From JACKHO01 sp041398745 (lineage in GTDB: Bacteria > Planctomycetota > Planctomycetia > Planctomycetales > Planctomycetaceae), in assembly GCA_041398745.1 (NCBI GenBank), contig JAWKUB010000004.1, positions 682,001-746,000 on the forward strand: a DNA stretch of 64,000 nucleotides, in the 5' to 3' direction. Under the pieces are notes generated by a model, which was not told where the DNA came from, made no database searches, and worked only from the letters and a program-made list of their open reading frames with translations. The position numbers were made by a program, and so were the translations under genes. Below are positions 47,734 to 56,665 of the stretch, piece after piece. Numbering within the stretch: the first letter of the stretch is position 1; each line of letters opens with the position of its first letter.

Positions 47734-49952
47734 ACCGTCATCCCTTCTGGTTCCAACTGTTCCTGCGGGACTGAATTGGATGCCACGGCCAGGGGGGTGA
47801 CGCCTTCAACGACCGATTTGTCATCGAAATCGACCTCGTTGCCAGCCAGTCTCAAAGAGTTGGAAATGACGTACAGACTGCTGGCAACCATGAGTACGGC
47901 TGCCACGGCGGGATGCAACCATCCTGTGGCAGCAATCGCCACGCCGCACATGTTGTAGCCCAGGCACCAGTACAAGTTGGAGCGCACGGTTTGGATGGTC
48001 CGGGTGGACAAGTCGACCAGCCACGGGATTTGGGCGAGGTCGTTCTCGACGAGGCAAACATCAGCTGAGTCACGTGTGAGATCAGCTCCGCAGCCCAGCG
48101 TAATGCCGACAGTTGAACTGGCGAGGGCGGGAGCGTCGTTGACTCCATCACCTACGAAAATGACTCCCCCCTCAGTTTTGGCTGTGAGCGACTGGATTTC
48201 TTCTTCCTTTTGGGAGGGAGTCAGTTCGGACGACACCGCCCACCCCAACTGCGAGGCCACTCGATTCGCCGATTGATGATGGTCGCCCGTCAGGACGCCA
48301 ACATCCAAATTACGTTGCCGCGCCCATGTCGCAACCATTCCCGTTGCCGGACGCAATTGCTCCTTCAGCACGAACACGACATGGACTTCACCATTCCAGC
48401 CAGCCACCACCATGGGCTCGCCGTTCGCTTGAGCATTCTGCACACAATTCCGCAGAGCGGACGGAACCGTCATGCCCAGTTCTTCGAGGAAACGGAGGCT
48501 TCCCAGACCGGTGACATCTGACTCATCTCCAAACCGACAGGTAACACCCTTTCCCTGGTGTGATTCCGTCAGACCATGTTTGGCCTCCAATATTCCGTGC
48601 GAAGTATCACGCAAATACCCTAAGATCGCCTTGCTGAAGACGTGCTGTGATGTCCTTGTGAGCACTGCGACTCGATGTCGGACCTCTTCAACGTCGCCCG
48701 AATTCGCGTACTCAACATGATGGACTTCGGGGCTTCCCGTGGTCAATGTGCCCGTTTTATCGAATCGAATGGCGCGGCACTGCGCGAGGCGTTCGAGTGC
48801 TTCAGGAGAACGAAACACCACCCCGCGGCGCGCAGCTGCTCCCATCGCCGCCCAAATCGCCATGGGTGTTGCTAAACCCAGTGCACAGGGGCAGGCAATG
48901 AGAATTACCGACAACCCCGCCATGAGTCCCGCCCAGGGACCTGAATAAATCCAGTGTCCTGCAAACGTCACCGCCGAAGCAGTGAGCATAATGGGGAAGA
49001 ACCACTGCGAAATTCGATCGGCCAGACGCTCGTAGGTTCCTTTTTCGAGGCGTGCCTGTCTTACAGCGGCAATCAGCCGCGCGAGTGTGCCTTCGTTGGG
49101 AAGTGCGGTCACGACCAGGCGCAGTTCGGAACTGATGTTGAGCGTGCCGCCGCTGAGTGAATCGCCCGAATGCTTCTCGACGGGCCAGCTTTCGCCCGTC
49201 ACCAGTTGCTCATCGAGAGTTGCCGAACTACTCACGAGTTGTCCATCGACTGGAATTCTCTCACTCGCCGCGACGTGGATGGTGTCGCCAATTTGGATTG
49301 CCGAGAGCGACACCAGTTCGACCTGTCCGCAGGAATCAACACGATGAACTTCGTCGGGCAGTAGTCGTTGTAATTGATCGAGTGCGCGCGTTGAGCGCAG
49401 CTTGCCGATGGCTTCGAACCAGCGTCCGAGGGTGACCATGACCAGAATCATGCAGCCGACTTCGAAGTAAATTGGTCCCGGAGGATAACCGAGTTGCACC
49501 TGCCAGACGCTGAGTATCGAAAACCCGAATGCCGCACCCACACCGACAATGAGCAGCAAATCGGTCGAGAGGATGCCGCCACGCAACTGCTGGAGAGCCG
49601 ACGAGAGAATGGGCTGTCCCAGCAGAAACAGGACGGGCAGCGCCAGCAGCATGGTTGTGAAACGCAGCAGCTCCGCAAAGGTTGCGGCAAGCTGTTCGTC
49701 GACGTCGAAGCCGCCCGTGTCAAAGCCCCAGAGAGCAAGCGTGCACACCATGACATTCATGGTGAGGAACAACGCAATCCCCACGCGTGTGAGTGTTTGC
49801 TGGGCTTCGCCCTGCTCGCCGCGCTCCTGTGTGAATCCATGTGCCAGCTTGCAGCCAAAGCAGCAGTATTTCGGCTGCTCTGGGTCTCGCATGTCGTCTC
49901 CCCACATGGACGCGGGAAGAGGCAACTCGCAATAAGTGCAAGTGGATTCCAT
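47730..49952 (-). CDS. ccoI: Copper-transporting P1B-type ATPase (CcoI type)
   Basis: 740 residues from ATG 49952. The N-terminus STCTYCELPLP plus KYCCFGCKLAHGF is the cysteine-rich metal-binding domain typical of FixI/CcoI ATPases. The transport site CPCALGLATP, the phosphorylation site DKTGTLTTGSP, the TGES block VTGESWPVEK and the hinge GDGVNDAPALASS are intact. CcoI-type pumps move copper out of the cytosol for CuB insertion into cbb3 oxidases. Located between the oxidase genes and the SafE-like gene, as in other bacteria. Confidence 0.92.
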   Translation of the reverse strand: MESTCTYCELPLPASMWGDDMRDPEQPKYCCFGCKLAHGFTQERGEQGEAQQTLTRVGIALFLTMNVMVCTLALWGFDTGGFDVDEQLAATFAELLRFTTMLLALPVLFLLGQPILSSALQQLRGGILSTDLLLIVGVGAAFGFSILSVWQVQLGYPPGPIYFEVGCMILVMVTLGRWFEAIGKLRSTRALDQLQRLLPDEVHRVDSCGQVELVSLSAIQIGDTIHVAASERIPVDGQLVSSSATLDEQLVTGESWPVEKHSGDSLSGGTLNISSELRLVVTALPNEGTLARLIAAVRQARLEKGTYERLADRISQWFFPIMLTASAVTFAGHWIYSGPWAGLMAGLSVILIACPCALGLATPMAIWAAMGAAARRGVVFRSPEALERLAQCRAIRFDKTGTLTTGSPEVHHVEYANSGDVEEVRHRVAVLTRTSQHVFSKAILGYLRDTSHGILEAKHGLTESHQGKGVTCRFGDESDVTGLGSLRFLEELGMTVPSALRNCVQNAQANGEPMVVAGWNGEVHVVFVLKEQLRPATGMVATWARQRNLDVGVLTGDHHQSANRVASQLGWAVSSELTPSQKEEEIQSLTAKTEGGVIFVGDGVNDAPALASSTVGITLGCGADLTRDSADVCLVENDLAQIPWLVDLSTRTIQTVRSNLYWCLGYNMCGVAIAATGWLHPAVAAVLMVASSLYVISNSLRLAGNEVDFDDKSVVEGVTPLAVASNSVPQEQLEPEGMTV

Positions 49953-50062
49953 GAGGAGTGAAACCAATCGCCGTCACACGAATGCGTCGGCGTCAGAGTG
50001 CTGCGGTTCCTTTTCTAATTGCTCAATCAAGGCCGGGCCAGCACTTTGCTTGACCTACCGCC

Positions 50063-50236
50063 TTACGGAGGAGACAGCAATTCCTTATCGATTGCTGGAA
50101 TAAAGTACGTCAGCGAGTAGTAAATCACAAACGCCCAGAACAGAATCCAGACCAGTCGGACGTACCAGGGGATATCGTTGCTCGTGTACGTGTGGTGACG
50201 GTGTTCTTCTTTGGCAGATGTATTTTCGGTCGTCAT
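50063..50236 (-). CDS. 57-residue single-pass membrane protein of the cbb3 operon
   Basis: A small gene (ATG 50236 to TAA 50063) beginning MTTENTSAKEEHRHHTYTSN, with one membrane helix (YVRLVWILFWAFVIYYSLTY) and a short tail AIDKELLSPP. It starts 6 bp after the preceding gene stops. The polar head, Trp/Tyr boundary and single helix resemble the N-terminal membrane anchor of CcoP, which seems to be split from its cytochrome domains in this operon. A CcoQ-like role is the alternative. Confidence 0.65.
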   Translation of the reverse strand: MTTENTSAKEEHRHHTYTSNDIPWYVRLVWILFWAFVIYYSLTYFIPAIDKELLSPP

Positions 50237-50242
50237 TGGAAA

Positions 50243-50605
50243 TCACCCTTTCTCTGCTTTCCGTGGCCCGCCGGCCCAGGAAGGGACGTGGTTTGGCTCG
50301 TTGACATCCAGTTCTTCTTCGCGTGCCAACATTGTATGTTTGGGTGATTCAATATCACGAAACATCCCTTGAAACGTGGCCCACAACAGCAGGCAGAAAA
50401 AGCCGGTACTGGCAAACGTGTAGTTCATAATGGGAGTCATTGCGAAGGCGCCGTTTGGATCGCTTCGGGCAATGCGGGCAAACTCGAACAGCTTGTTGAC
50501 GAACCCGACCATGCTGGGCACAAGGAACAACACGGCCATAATCATGGTCGCAATGAACACGCCACGTGGCGTTTTAGGATGGTCGTTGTTTTGCTGGTCA
50601 CTCAT
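50243..50605 (-). CDS. Two-helix membrane protein of the cbb3 operon
   Basis: 120 residues from ATG 50605, which overlaps the ccoO stop by 8 bp; GAGGAG lies upstream. Two helices (GVFIATMIMAVLFLVPSMVG; YTFASTGFFCLLLWATFQGM) and a charged C-terminus (DIESPKHTMLAREEELDVNE). No heme site. Position between ccoO and the 57-residue gene suggests an accessory or assembly subunit; the family is not recognised. Confidence 0.65.
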   Translation of the reverse strand: MSDQQNNDHPKTPRGVFIATMIMAVLFLVPSMVGFVNKLFEFARIARSDPNGAFAMTPIMNYTFASTGFFCLLLWATFQGMFRDIESPKHTMLAREEELDVNEPNHVPSWAGGPRKAEKG

Positions 50606-51368
50606 TAGTGGCCTCCTCTGTCGATTCTTCGACTTCTTCGGATGCGTCGCTGTCAGCACTTGCAGCAGCGCGAGCTTCGTCATCAGCACGCCGTTCAAGC
50701 GTCGCGATAGCCGATTCCTCGTAGCCTTCGTAGTACGGGTAGCTGTCGAGCCACGAACCCAGCCATTGGATGTAGGTCAGCAGTGCCAAGCCCCGGCGGT
50801 TTGGCTTGTCAGGCGCCCCATCAAAGAACCAGGGATACTCCGGCATGGGAGAACCTGGCGACAAATCGGTCGGCTTAAAGAAGTGCACGGCGTGCCAGTC
50901 ACTTGAACGCCGACCCGCTTCACGACTGAGGTCCGGTCCAACGCGACGCGTACCGAACAGCACAGGACGTTGCAGTTCGTTTTGATACTCTTCGGAACGT
51001 GCAACCGGTCCAAATCGCTCGCTCTCATTCGACACGGGCCGAACAAACTGGCTGTGGCAGTGCCAGCATCCTTCACCGACGTAAATGTCTCGGCCAAGTC
51101 GCAGCATGTCGGCACATTTTTCGTCGTACCATTCCGCGGCCTGCTCGTCGTTATCTGGCGGCGTCCCAATGTGCTCTTTGAATGACTCAGGAAATCGCTG
51201 AGCCAAATCTTCGAACTGGTACCGCAGGTTTGCATTGACCAACTGCTCGGCCGTTTTCTCCTCCAAATGCTGGTACATCAGCGCGGGGAGCAACGCATTC
51301 GACAGGAATGCGATGGCAAAGAACAACAGTCCTGCTATGAACAGCACGCCGGACTTACTTTCAAACAT
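50598..51368 (-). CDS. ccoO: cbb3-type cytochrome oxidase subunit II (CcoO)
   Basis: 256 residues. One N-terminal membrane helix (VLFIAGLLFFAIAFLSNALL) and a periplasmic cytochrome c domain with the CcoO-specific heme motif GCWHCHSQFVRPVSNESERF. The blocks VGPDLSREAGRRSSDWHAVH and PGSPMPEYPWFF carry the second heme ligand Met and match FixO/CcoO. The acidic C-terminal tail (SADSDASEEVEESTEE) is unusual. Transcribed after ccoN with a 51-bp gap. Confidence 0.93.
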   Translation of the reverse strand: MFESKSGVLFIAGLLFFAIAFLSNALLPALMYQHLEEKTAEQLVNANLRYQFEDLAQRFPESFKEHIGTPPDNDEQAAEWYDEKCADMLRLGRDIYVGEGCWHCHSQFVRPVSNESERFGPVARSEEYQNELQRPVLFGTRRVGPDLSREAGRRSSDWHAVHFFKPTDLSPGSPMPEYPWFFDGAPDKPNRRGLALLTYIQWLGSWLDSYPYYEGYEESAIATLERRADDEARAAASADSDASEEVEESTEEATNE

Positions 51369-51419
51369 GACAATATCCTGAAAACTGCTTGGTTGTCAGT
51401 TAAATATGTAAACGAAACC

Positions 51420-52850
51420 TTAAGCCGTGGCTGGCGATACAGTTGGTTCCTCAACCGTCACTGGTGACTTGGTCCAGGTCAGGTAGAGGTTGCAAAGGAA
51501 GATGACTTGCGCCAAAGCCATAGCCATTCCGGCAAAAATTCGGGTAATCCAGAATGGTTGGGAAACTTCAATGGAGTGCTCCCATGGCTGGAGTCCCATC
51601 CAGGACCAACCCTGAAACAAACCGGCGAGTGTGAGGTCGAGAGCCATGACAGCCAGGCCGCCAGCGGACATCCAGAAGTGCCACTCACACAGAGTGCGGC
51701 TGTACCATTCTCTCTTTAGCAAACGGGGGAACAGGTAGGTCATGACCCCCAGTAGCCACATGCTAAATACACCGAACATGACGAGGTGAGCGTGGCCCAC
51801 GACCCAGTCTGAGAAGTGAATGAGCTGTTGAAAAGTCAAAGTCACCTGCAGGGCGCACTGAGCACAGGTAATGAAGTAGAACACCATTCCCGTGTAGAAA
51901 TAACGGATGGGCAGGTTCTCCCAGAAGGCTTTACCGTCACCCCAAATCGTTCCGAAGAAGTTAATCACCACTGTCATCACCACCAGTTCCACTGCGATGG
52001 TCGACATCACGGCACCGTACTGCAGGAACATGGGGATGGGCGTATACAGGAAGTGGTGAATTCCCTGAAGGGGATAAAAGAATGCGAGTCCCCAGAATCC
52101 GACGAGTGACAGTCCGTGACTCCAAATTGGCTTCTTCAGCAGAATGGGTACAAAGTAGTACATCATGCCCCAACCCAGCGGCGTGACGAACAATCCCACC
52201 AAGTCGTGAATGAAGAGTCCACCGACGGCACCAGCACTCGAACCGCTCACGCAGTATTGAGGAACAAAGTTACCCATGGCATAGGTGAGAAACGTCCAGA
52301 CGAACGCTGCAATGAAGTACCACAGTGTTACATAAATTGGCCCTTGCTGACTGATGATGGGAGCCATGAAGTTAATGGCCACGAGCAGCAGTCCGACCTG
52401 CGCGAGTGGATCGATCCAGACGGGAGTTTCACCCCATTCGAGTCCCTGTGCCTGTCCCAAGAGGATTCCGACAGCGGTTGAACCCACGACAACTTGCCAG
52501 GCCGCGAAAATGAACCACGACAGGCGTTTGTCGAGAACGGGCTTCAGTGTGAGGCGCGGGACAACCCAGTGCAACATTCCGAGGAACGCGTTGGCCAGGA
52601 ATCCATACGCAATGGCGTTGGTATGAACCATCCGCCAGCGGCCTGGAGAGAAGAATTCAATACCATTCAACGGATTGTGGCGAATCAACTGAAACGCCAT
52701 CAGAAATCCGCCGGCCAGAGAGGCAAAGAAGAAAATCAGCGCTGCGAAGAAATACCAGCAGACAATTCGTTCGTCCACAAGTTCCGCGTGGTTCGGCACC
52801 GTCTGATCTGCGGCGTTGCTTGGTTCGGCGGCGTTGCTTTGTGTTGTCAT
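51420..52850 (-). CDS. ccoN: cbb3-type cytochrome oxidase subunit I (CcoN)
   Basis: 476 residues, 12 membrane helices. The catalytic subunit reduces O2 to water at the heme b3-CuB centre and conserves energy by proton pumping. Visible ligands include GRWRMVHTNAIAYGF (low-spin heme His), FIHDLVGLFVTPLGW, the CuB His pair in LQGIHHFLYTPIP, and WVVGHAHLVMFG with the two axial His ligands near helix X. cbb3 enzymes have high O2 affinity, fitting use at low oxygen. Sits in the middle of the operon that starts at 54861. Confidence 0.93.
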   Translation of the reverse strand: MTTQSNAAEPSNAADQTVPNHAELVDERIVCWYFFAALIFFFASLAGGFLMAFQLIRHNPLNGIEFFSPGRWRMVHTNAIAYGFLANAFLGMLHWVVPRLTLKPVLDKRLSWFIFAAWQVVVGSTAVGILLGQAQGLEWGETPVWIDPLAQVGLLLVAINFMAPIISQQGPIYVTLWYFIAAFVWTFLTYAMGNFVPQYCVSGSSAGAVGGLFIHDLVGLFVTPLGWGMMYYFVPILLKKPIWSHGLSLVGFWGLAFFYPLQGIHHFLYTPIPMFLQYGAVMSTIAVELVVMTVVINFFGTIWGDGKAFWENLPIRYFYTGMVFYFITCAQCALQVTLTFQQLIHFSDWVVGHAHLVMFGVFSMWLLGVMTYLFPRLLKREWYSRTLCEWHFWMSAGGLAVMALDLTLAGLFQGWSWMGLQPWEHSIEVSQPFWITRIFAGMAMALAQVIFLCNLYLTWTKSPVTVEEPTVSPATA

Positions 52851-52914
52851 TTTTGATGACTCAGGTTTACGTCGTTACAGTGAATTTCGTAGTGGAGATG
52901 TCGAGGTCGTTGTC

Positions 52915-53580
52915 TTATTCAGGCACCGACTCACGGGCAGTTGCCTGCGGTTGCATTTTCGATTTGTATGCCGTGAATTGTCCCCACGGATACAAAACAG
53001 CAAGCGTCAGACCGAACAGAATGTGCGTACCGGCAGCCACCCAGACAGGCAGAATTGTGGAATCGGTCACCCAGTTTCCACCAAACAGCAGCGGCTGCAG
53101 CCACGAAAGAATTCCGTAGAAGGCAATCGCCCAGGTTGCGAGACCAAGTACGGCACCCACGATAAGTCGCTTGGGAAGTGCGGAATCTTTGCCACACAGG
53201 TATGACATCGCGAGATAAATCGGGATCCCAATCAGCATGCCCGTACCAATGTAAAGGCACGCTCCCATGGCGAGTGCTACGGAACCGTTCTGCGCGTCAA
53301 ATTCAAGTGCTCGCGCGCCCAATGGGAACGTCAGGTAGACGCGGATAAGTTCCAGCGGCGACTTACCTACCGCCGTGGCACCAATGATGTTTGCCAGCAA
53401 GCTGACAATGGCAGCAACACTCCCCATGACGCCGCCAGCCATAGCGTAGTAGGAGGCGTAGAAATCTTTTGGGGGCCATTCTCGACCGGATTCGTCATCG
53501 GCTTTCGCGAGTTCCGCCTCTAATTGTTGAACTCGTCGCCGAAGTTCATTCAGTTCTTGACGTTTTGCATCAATGTCCAC
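52915..53580 (-). CDS. Membrane protein of unknown function in the cbb3 operon
   Basis: 221 residues from GTG 53580 with AAGGAA upstream. An N-terminal coiled coil (RQELNELRRRVQQLEAELAK) precedes four to five membrane helices (GGVMGSVAAIVSLLANIIGA; ALAMGACLYIGTGMLIGIPI; LIVGAVLGLATWAIAFYGIL; VAAGTHILFGLTLAVLYPWG). It contains no heme or copper motif. Being placed between the cytochrome c gene and ccoN suggests an oxidase-specific assembly or anchor role. Confidence 0.65.
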   Translation of the reverse strand: MDIDAKRQELNELRRRVQQLEAELAKADDESGREWPPKDFYASYYAMAGGVMGSVAAIVSLLANIIGATAVGKSPLELIRVYLTFPLGARALEFDAQNGSVALAMGACLYIGTGMLIGIPIYLAMSYLCGKDSALPKRLIVGAVLGLATWAIAFYGILSWLQPLLFGGNWVTDSTILPVWVAAGTHILFGLTLAVLYPWGQFTAYKSKMQPQATARESVPE

Positions 53581-53676
53581 GTCCGAGTTCCTTTTTTCCG
53601 TTTCACTTCACACAGTCAACAATCTGAGTGGGATCGAACTGACCAGGAAACATCCGATAGTTCGACGCTCGAACGA

Positions 53677-54861
53677 CTAGGCGTCGTCGGGCTCATCGGA
53701 TTCTGCTGCGGCTTCCGGGGCTTCCTCAGGAATGTATGGCTTCAGCGGTCCAGGCAGCGGAGCTGCAATGACTTCCTCATCTTTTGTTTTGAATTCATTG
53801 AGCTGATTAATACGTCGTCGGGCATTGGTGATATGCATGACATACGCCACCAAATCCCACAGCTTGTCCGGCTCCGACTGAAGTGCATTCGCGAAGCCCG
53901 GCATTGGCGTGCCGTTAATGCCCGAATAAATCCGGCGGTAAAGATCGATTGGTTCCTGCCCTCCGTGCAGAATCCCAGATGTCAGGTCCGCAGCTCGGGT
54001 CGCGTTGCCCCAGTTGTCCTTCAAGTTACCAGCAAGGTTATCTGGCGTCTGGCCGCGTCCGTCTGGGCCGTGGCATTTGAAGCATCCCAATTCCTTGGAA
54101 AGAAACGCTTCTTCACCACGCTTCACGTGCTCCAGTGTGAACACTGGCTGAGGAGAGAGCGGAGAGACCTGACTTCCTTGAGCGTCGTTCCATTTGTTCA
54201 CGACGTTTGGGAGATAGTCTTCTGGGATGAGTTCCGGGTCAACGGCTTCCTCAAATTCCACCATTTCCACCAACTGCGATTCCAATTCACCACGCTGACC
54301 TAGCGCCATGACATAGTCAACCACTGCTTCGAGTTCTTCATCAGGCAGCAGCTTGAAGCTCGGCATGGACGTTCCCTGAATACCTTTCCGGAGTGTCCGC
54401 ATGAGGTCGGAGCGGTGGGGGCGATATCCGTAAGGGGTCGACGTGAATTTGAAGAGTCCTTTGCGATAATCACGAGGGCGTGGGTACATGTATTTCGCGG
54501 CCGGACCGTTACCATCGCCGCTTACGCCATGGCACTGCAGGCAGTTGGTGTCATACACCTGCTGCCCCAGCTTCAGAGTCTCCGACGTGACGTACGCATC
54601 CGAAATCAGTTTCGGTTCCGCGTGGGTCCCGGCGTAATCCGCCAGCGCTGCCCGGAGGTCATCCTGCAACTTCTTCGCGGCTTCTGCGTTCTCGGGGTCA
54701 TTGGGATCTGTCAGCGACAACACCTGCTCGCTTGAGGCGAACTCAAGCGGAGTCTCACGCGTGCATCCTGACAGACCGACTGAGAGAACTGCTCCCAGCA
54801 AAATCAAACTCTGCAACCGGGTCACTGCTTCCAATGCCTCTGGATGGGGGTTCTGGTTCAA
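53677..54861 (-). CDS. Diheme cytochrome c lipoprotein heading the cbb3 operon (CcoP-like)
   Basis: 394 residues from TTG 54861; a GTG at 54825 is an alternative. The leader ends in a lipobox (VGLSGC, Cys33), so it is probably lipid-anchored. Two cytochrome c domains carry CLQCHG (Cys107-His111) and CFKCHG (Cys260-His264), with Met-ligand loops GTSMPSFKLL and GTPMPGFANA. The two-heme layout and position match the periplasmic part of CcoP, but the usual N-terminal membrane helices are absent; the 57-residue protein at 50063 may replace them. A sigma-54-type promoter lies just upstream. Confidence 0.85.
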   Translation of the reverse strand: MNQNPHPEALEAVTRLQSLILLGAVLSVGLSGCTRETPLEFASSEQVLSLTDPNDPENAEAAKKLQDDLRAALADYAGTHAEPKLISDAYVTSETLKLGQQVYDTNCLQCHGVSGDGNGPAAKYMYPRPRDYRKGLFKFTSTPYGYRPHRSDLMRTLRKGIQGTSMPSFKLLPDEELEAVVDYVMALGQRGELESQLVEMVEFEEAVDPELIPEDYLPNVVNKWNDAQGSQVSPLSPQPVFTLEHVKRGEEAFLSKELGCFKCHGPDGRGQTPDNLAGNLKDNWGNATRAADLTSGILHGGQEPIDLYRRIYSGINGTPMPGFANALQSEPDKLWDLVAYVMHITNARRRINQLNEFKTKDEEVIAAPLPGPLKPYIPEEAPEAAAESDEPDDA

Positions 54862-54885
54862 TTACCTTGTACGACCTCGAACTTG

Positions 54886-54900
54886 GCAAACGCAGTGCCA
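54886..54900 (-). promoter_or_regulatory. Sigma-54 (-24/-12) promoter of the cbb3 operon
   Basis: Read on the minus strand, TGGCACTGCGTTTGC fits the sigma-54 consensus TGGCACG-N4-TTGC at 10 of 11 fixed positions with exact GG-GC spacing. The predicted start of transcription, near 54874, leaves 13 nt before the TTG or about 49 nt before the GTG of the cytochrome gene. Confidence 0.75.
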
Positions 54901-55089
54901 GAAATCGTGCCGCTCAACGAGATTCCGCCGTTGTCTAATTGGTTTGCTGCATTTTGTAAACTGTGCGATTTTCAAATCCACAAGTACTCATGCTTCTCAG
55001 CGATTGAGGCGCGCACAGTCGCGCGCTTTTGTCGAACGTGACCGTTCATTCGCACAATTTGCGAGCCAGAAACCACGACACAACGTTAC

Positions 55090-55980
55090 TCAACTCGACT
55101 CACACGTCGGTCGTGCAATCCACACGGAGCAATGCGCGTGATGCAGCACTTGCAGTGTCACACTTCCCAGGAACAGACGTTCCCAAACGGTTTTTCCTGT
55201 GCTCCCCATCACAACCAAATTGGAATTGTGCTTGGTTGCCGCGGCCACAAGATCGTCTGACGCATGTGCTGCCACATGAATGACTGAGCTCACATGCGGA
55301 GTTTTGCGTCGCAGTTCTTCAGCAACGTGCTTCACTTTCGGTTCCAGCTCACCCTGCATGACCTCATACACGGTTTCTGCGACCGGCAAACCAGCATAGG
55401 GGGCACGTTCGATAACGCTGTGAATGACAATGGAATCATCGTCAGACAAATTCAAACTCGCCAGCAGCTTTGCCGCACAATTGGCAGCAGGCGAACCGTC
55501 ATAGGCCAGCAAGACACGCTTGATTTCAGGCGCTTCCGAGGTCTCGGCAGCTTCATCGCGGCGCACAACCAATACGGAACAGTGAGCATTCTTGGCGATT
55601 CCATCGGAAACACTGCCCAGAAAGAACCGAGAAACTGCACTCTGCCCGCGGGCTCCGACCACAATGAGGTCAGCGCCGAGCCGGTCGGCCGCTTCAACGA
55701 CTTCCTTGGTGGGGTGACCGTCCAGCAACTCTGTTTGCACGCTGGAGCACCAGCTCCGGCAGCGTTCAGCTGCCTCGTCAATGAGTTTCTGTGACTGCGC
55801 CCGGCACTGGTCGATCATCTCCTGAACGACTTCCGGTACCGACGACATGGCATGCAGGTCAGCCGACGGGCAAACCGTAACCACATGCAAATCAACGGAT
55901 GTGGACAGCGGCAACTTCGAGAGCACCTGCTCGGCATTCAGCGAGCAGGGAGATCCATCTACTGCGAGGACAATTTTCAT
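55090..55980 (-). CDS. Tandem universal stress protein (two UspA domains)
   Basis: 296 residues. Domain 1 (about 1-140) begins MKIVLAVDGSPCSLNAEQVL and has the nucleotide-binding end motif VVGARGQSAVSRFFLGSVSD. Domain 2 (about 150-290) begins KRVLLAYDGSPAANCAAKLL and ends VVMGSTGKTVWERLFLGSVT. Both keep the G-x2-G-x9-G(S/T) ATP loop. Its ATG overlaps the stop of the cytochrome c'-like gene, so the two are cotranscribed from the promoter at 56477. Usp proteins are often induced by oxygen limitation. Confidence 0.9.
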   Translation of the reverse strand: MKIVLAVDGSPCSLNAEQVLSKLPLSTSVDLHVVTVCPSADLHAMSSVPEVVQEMIDQCRAQSQKLIDEAAERCRSWCSSVQTELLDGHPTKEVVEAADRLGADLIVVGARGQSAVSRFFLGSVSDGIAKNAHCSVLVVRRDEAAETSEAPEIKRVLLAYDGSPAANCAAKLLASLNLSDDDSIVIHSVIERAPYAGLPVAETVYEVMQGELEPKVKHVAEELRRKTPHVSSVIHVAAHASDDLVAAATKHNSNLVVMGSTGKTVWERLFLGSVTLQVLHHAHCSVWIARPTCESS

Positions 55981-56429
55981 TTCGCGGACTCCGGCTTCTG
56001 ATCAGCGATACGCATGCCACGCACAAAGCGATGACAATCCATGCAGCTCATGGTGGTGTCCATCCACTTCAGTGCAACGCGGTCTGCGTTTTTTGACTCA
56101 GCCGCCTTAATGAGTTCGTCAGCGAGCGACTCGAACTCCTTGTTGAACTGTCGATACATCACGTCGTTTGAGACTCGGAACCGCTCCGCCTTACTCACTT
56201 CCTTGAGTTGCTCCGCCCCCTTCTGAACCAGTTCCATGTCGTCAGTACAAAGCCCTTCCAGGATTTTCCCTGAGGCATCCAGCTTTTTCCGCATGAAAGC
56301 AGAAAGAGGAATCTTCGGTTCGCCGGGCTGGTCGTCCGCACGTACCACGCTGGGACTAGCCAACAGCGTCCACGCAACTGCACACAGTACCGCTGTCACG
56401 AATCCTCGACCAAGTTGTTTCGCAGACAC
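55977..56429 (-). CDS. Cytochrome c'-like monoheme protein
   Basis: 150 residues from GTG 56429, which has AAGGAG 6 nt upstream; a TTG 6 nt earlier is also in frame. A signal peptide (FVTAVLCAVAWTLLASPSVV) precedes a helical bundle with a single C-terminal heme site, TTMSCMDCHRFVRGMR. It resembles 45830-46273 in size and layout. Located in a two-gene unit with the Usp gene. Possible role: gas (NO/O2) binding or electron carriage near the oxidase. Confidence 0.75.
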   Translation of the reverse strand: MSAKQLGRGFVTAVLCAVAWTLLASPSVVRADDQPGEPKIPLSAFMRKKLDASGKILEGLCTDDMELVQKGAEQLKEVSKAERFRVSNDVMYRQFNKEFESLADELIKAAESKNADRVALKWMDTTMSCMDCHRFVRGMRIADQKPESAK

Positions 56430-56476
56430 AACCAACTCCTTGTTGTTTCAGGGAATGAACCGACAAACTCAATGTG

Positions 56477-56491
56477 GCAACTACCATGCCG
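56477..56491 (-). promoter_or_regulatory. Sigma-54 (-24/-12) promoter-like site of the cytochrome/Usp unit
   Basis: Minus strand CGGCATGGTAGTTGC fits TGGCACG-N4-TTGC at 9 of 11 fixed positions, with the invariant GG and GC correctly spaced. Predicted start near 56466, about 35 nt before the GTG. Confidence 0.6.
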
Positions 56492-56665
56492 CGAGCAGAG
56501 CATAACATCCCCCATTGGTTTCTGAGAACCAAACAGTGAGAAGATGTGGCCTGTCTGCATTTGAGAAAAAGTGCAAACCCTGCGAACACTCTGCCTACAC
56601 TGGCCGCACCTGCGCGCCAGTTCGCACACCACCGCCCGTTTCGCACACAAAAGCATCGGAGGAAA

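Noticed and set aside
53524..54303. Plus-strand open frame of 259 codons
   Set aside because: Antisense to the diheme cytochrome c gene with two CxxCH sites.
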